From: Pseudomonas sp. KU26590
GTDB lineage: Bacteria > Pseudomonadota > Gammaproteobacteria > Pseudomonadales > Pseudomonadaceae
Assembly (NCBI RefSeq): GCF_026153515.1
Contig: NZ_CP110644.1
Span: forward strand, 1,579,501 to 1,643,500
DNA: 64,000 nt
Reading direction: 5' to 3'
In this document: positions 61,306-64,000 of the stretch, in pieces
Layout of the letters: every line of letters starts with the position of its first letter
Position numbering within the stretch: position 1 is the first letter of the stretch
Position numbers and translations under genes: made by a program
The notes under the pieces: model-generated
What the model was told of the DNA's origin: nothing
Databases searched by the model: none
Seen by the model: the letters and a program-made list of their open reading frames with translations, nothing else

Positions 61306-61513
61306 CGTGACGCTTCGCCTCAACGCCTGCGCACTGCGGGCAAAGACACGCTTGCCCACGCACTGCTTCGGGCAACGCTGCCAATACCGCAGGATCAATG
61401 GCGACGGTAAAACACCAGCACGCTTGATCCACTGTGCGCGGATCAGCCAGGGTGCAGCGGTTACTGGCGCCGCACACGGGGCAGGTGCTCGTGTCGATGA
61501 TGTGAGTGTCCAT
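61295..61513 (-). CDS. Cysteine-rich CWC-family protein
   Basis: The 72-residue protein has the pattern CPVCGASNRC, CWCF and CLCPQC, the CWC family signature, probably binding zinc. The start at 61513 (MDTHIIDT) follows AGAGG; a GTG at 61522 is less likely. Its end overlaps rsuA, so the two are cotranscribed and coupled; this pairing suggests an RNA- or ribosome-related role (inference). Confidence 0.8.
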   Translation of the reverse strand: MDTHIIDTSTCPVCGASNRCTLADPRTVDQACWCFTVAIDPAVLAALPEAVRGQACLCPQCAGVEAKRHDAS

Positions 61514-61676
61514 GTAAGGCACGGCCTCTGGGTGTTGCTGATGATCGATGCAGTGACCGGCGCCGAACAGCGCCTTCGTCGCGCGTAGGATCAGGGTTTA
61601 AGCGGGTTTCTTATGTCGCCAATGCTAGCGCGCGGCCCTGTCCCGCGCCATCAGCATGTGATCTCGGCCAACGCGC

Positions 61677-64000
61677 CTAAGGGGTGATCGGCGAAGGGCC
61701 CTGCGGTGCGACAAAAGAGGGTGCGCGCCCCAGCATCGAACCCACCGCAGGACAACGACAATGCACCAGCAGGATCTTGTCGTAATGAATGCCCTGCCGA
61801 TTCAGTTCCCCGAACAGGTCCTGCAGGGTCGGGTTGGCCATGCCAAACCGGTTGCGCACGGTCAGCACATCCATGGGCGTTGCAGGGAGCGGGCTCGGTA
61901 ACGGAGGTTGGTGACTGTTGCGCACGATCTGGCTGATGTCCCGATAACTCTCATAGTGTTCGCTCTGAAATTTCGCCAGGGTGTAGTTCTTGATGCGCCC
62001 CGGTAACGAGGTGCCGGCCATTAGCGTTTCTCGCGCAAGCAGGTCCGGAGAGGGGCCGACACCCGGACCGGGCACCGGCCGGGCAGTGGTCAGCACGGCA
62101 TACGGTCGCACCGACTGGCTGGCAATCCGGTGCAGCATCGGGTCAACCAGCTCGTGACCGTGAGGGGCGTAAGTTCGCAGTTCGGTGCCGTTGGGAATGG
62201 CCGTGGTGCGCGTCCATGGCAAGTAGTAGCCGTGGCTGCTGACGACCAGCGTGCGCGCCTGGGTGCGGTCCGATGTCCACAGCAGAAACTTGCGTCCGAG
62301 CTTCCACACCTGAACCGCTGAGGTACCGAATTCGGCGTTGCCTGCCACGCTCCACGTCTTCATCAGGCCTGCCCCTTTGAAGAATGGCTTGAGCAGCGTC
62401 TTGCGTGGGTGGGTCGCCCTGCGCAGCCAGTCGCTAAAGCCACGGACCGGCGGCGCAGCGTGCGCGCGGGTCAGCCCACGGCTCAGCGCTGCGGCGGGCG
62501 CGGTGAGTTTGTTGAACGCCTGCAACAGGCGTGGGGTGGCCGGTGCCATGTGCAACAGCCCCAGGGACAGAATGGCGAACAACGCCTGCCGACGTTCTTG
62601 CTGACGATCGCCCGGGAGATTCGCCGCTTGGACATTCAACGCAACGCTGGCCGCGCTGGCGGTCAACGCGGCGAGGGAGGCGGCCGGCAACACCAGGGCC
62701 ATCGGTGCCAACAGCAGTTGCAGGCGATTGAGGTGTTGAATCCAGACGCCGAGTGCCTGCTCGCGGTCGGTCACGATGCTGTCCTCGGCGTCGTACCGGC
62801 TGTTAAGACGCAGGCCCTCACAGATGAATGCCATGGGCGAGCCGGACACTTGATGCTCGCACAGCTGATGCTGCCGGGCCGCATGGGTGTCCGGGTTGTA
62901 CAGCGGCTCGGTCCAGGGACGCAGGATCGATACCGGCTCGGCCGGCGCACGAACGCCGCCCCACAGGTCGAGGATGTAGCCGAGCCTGGCGTGAAAGCGG
63001 CGCGGCATGTAGTTGAGCGCGGTCTCGCGCCATGCAGGGTCGGCGGCTGCGGCAGCCAGGTGGTCGATGAGCTGCTGACGATCGCTGAATGGCACGAATG
63101 GCGTGGACTGCCCGGCCTGATAGAGCACGCCGCCTTCGCGATTTTTATGACTCATCATCATCAATCCGACGCAGGGAGGGCAGTCAGCGCTCAGTGGCAG
63201 GCCGTTGCCCGCGTAAAAGCCCACAGCGCTCCAGCGGATGCCTGCTGTCACGGAGCGCGGCATTTCCGGCAGATGACCCCGTTGAACCTGCTCCACGGCA
63301 TCGGTGACCGTCCCGAAACTCTCCACGCAAAGATCACCGCTCTTCAGGGCCAGTAGCGCCTGGCTGACGAACGTCGACCAGAGCGAGCGCTTGATGTCGG
63401 CGCGTTGCTGCTGCCAGAACGGGTCGAGTCGGCGCTGCATGAGCCCGAGAAAGTCGATGCCCTGAATGTACGTCTCGACGCTGGCCGCGCTGATATTCAA
63501 CTCCGCCCCGGGCGACCACGTCCCTTGGCCGCTCGGGTCTGCGTAGACGACCCAGCGACCGCCTTCATCATCGTACCCCTGAGGCTGAAGTGCCCTGAAC
63601 CGGCTCACCAGTGCCTGACTCAGCGTGACGGGCGTTTCATCCGGCGTGACGATGACGTTCGCCGCGGCAATCCGCGGCTGACCCCAAGGCGTCCTCGACG
63701 TGCCGGGCAGGTAGCGAACGAACACCCGCTGCGGGTCTGTGATCAGCGTGTGGGTTTGCTTCAACGGGACCCGATTGAGCCGGGGAGACATCTGCCTGAG
63801 CCACTGACCCATGAGCCGGTTTGCAACCCCGAGGGGCGTAGGGATTCGCGCCAGCAACGGCTCGTGGTGCTGCCAGTGATCGAGGGCGCTGACCAATGCC
63901 ATCGCGGGTTCGATGGGCATCAGTGCTGCATGGTCGTCGTCGATGAGTGCCTCGGGCGATTCAACCGCGTCGCTGCCGGTCAGTCGTGCCGCCCAGAGCC
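61677..64000 (-). CDS. DUF6543/dermonecrotic-toxin-like protein, 3' part (runs off window)
   Basis: At least 774 codons; the frame is open to the right edge with good coding character (LTGSDAVESPEALIDDDHAA precedes the first Met at 63920), so the start lies outside. It resembles the large Pseudomonas proteins annotated as dermonecrotic toxin domain (DUF6543), with ELNISAASVETYIQGIDFLG, a YMPRRFHARLGYILDLWGG segment and a hydrophobic stretch (LLLAPMALVLPAASLAALTA) that could span a membrane. The C-terminal 200 residues, from VVSSHGYYLPW to LLVHCRCPAVGSMLG, look like the Stv putative adhesin domain. Such proteins are thought to be secreted virulence or competition factors; function unproven. 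Confidence 0.75.
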   Translation of the reverse strand, partial: LWAARLTGSDAVESPEALIDDDHAALMPIEPAMALVSALDHWQHHEPLLARIPTPLGVANRLMGQWLRQMSPRLNRVPLKQTHTLITDPQRVFVRYLPGTSRTPWGQPRIAAANVIVTPDETPVTLSQALVSRFRALQPQGYDDEGGRWVVYADPSGQGTWSPGAELNISAASVETYIQGIDFLGLMQRRLDPFWQQQRADIKRSLWSTFVSQALLALKSGDLCVESFGTVTDAVEQVQRGHLPEMPRSVTAGIRWSAVGFYAGNGLPLSADCPPCVGLMMMSHKNREGGVLYQAGQSTPFVPFSDRQQLIDHLAAAAADPAWRETALNYMPRRFHARLGYILDLWGGVRAPAEPVSILRPWTEPLYNPDTHAARQHQLCEHQVSGSPMAFICEGLRLNSRYDAEDSIVTDREQALGVWIQHLNRLQLLLAPMALVLPAASLAALTASAASVALNVQAANLPGDRQQERRQALFAILSLGLLHMAPATPRLLQAFNKLTAPAAALSRGLTRAHAAPPVRGFSDWLRRATHPRKTLLKPFFKGAGLMKTWSVAGNAEFGTSAVQVWKLGRKFLLWTSDRTQARTLVVSSHGYYLPWTRTTAIPNGTELRTYAPHGHELVDPMLHRIASQSVRPYAVLTTARPVPGPGVGPSPDLLARETLMAGTSLPGRIKNYTLAKFQSEHYESYRDISQIVRNSHQPPLPSPLPATPMDVLTVRNRFGMANPTLQDLFGELNRQGIHYDKILLVHCRCPAVGSMLGRAPSFVAPQGPSPITP

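Overview
The window reads as chromosome of a non-aeruginosa Pseudomonas (fluorescens/syringae/putida type). Supporting signs are a pca (beta-ketoadipate) cluster with recognisable PcaR sites, a TtgABC/MexAB-OprM efflux operon with a near-canonical TtgR operator, phaG, rsuA, DctB/DctD, and many REP/REPIN palindromes of the Pseudomonas type. Most genes are ordinary housekeeping or catabolic genes; one accessory island stands out.

Layout. 0.1-2 kb: a PiT phosphate transporter and a small conserved protein. 2.8-9 kb: pcaR-pcaIJF-pcaT-pcaD, without pcaB or pcaC. 9-15.8 kb: the RND efflux operon ttgABC with divergent ttgR. 16-24.2 kb: a double-Cache periplasmic protein, a 14-TM MFS exporter, a LysR/AruI-type divergent pair, an AraC regulator, a monooxygenase-like ABM protein and a flavin reductase. 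24.4-25.6 kb: two paralogous exported proteins built of 13-residue repeats. 25.9-31.3 kb: an alpha-ketoglutarate-type permease with a sigma-54 promoter, a triplicated REP array and dctD/dctB; the last two genes probably control the first. 31.3-43 kb: bglX, LemA and two TPM-domain proteins, a methyltransferase, an EamA exporter, a DUF4917 protein with SIR2-like motifs, a hemerythrin, an exported alpha/beta hydrolase and an EAL phosphodiesterase.

43.23-59.41 kb is a genomic island of about 16.2 kb. It is bounded by a 31-bp direct repeat of the 3' end of tRNA-Gly(CCC); the intact tRNA is at the right end. No integrase remains. The right part carries vgrG, a Tle5/PldB-type phospholipase D effector, three tandem Sel1-repeat candidate immunity proteins, a truncated second copy of the phospholipase gene and transposase debris (IS5, IS66). 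The left part carries a three-gene module: a fusion of an alpha/beta-hydrolase fold (nucleophile Ser replaced by Asn) with a PEP-synthase/rifampin-phosphotransferase-like ATP-grasp and phospho-His domain, a TIGR01777-type epimerase with an added membrane domain, and a small membrane protein. I do not recognise this module as a described system; it is the best candidate for something new here.

After the island come phaG, rsuA, a CWC protein and the 3' part of a very large DUF6543/dermonecrotic-toxin-like protein that runs off the right edge. All assignments are from reading the sequence; no database search was possible.
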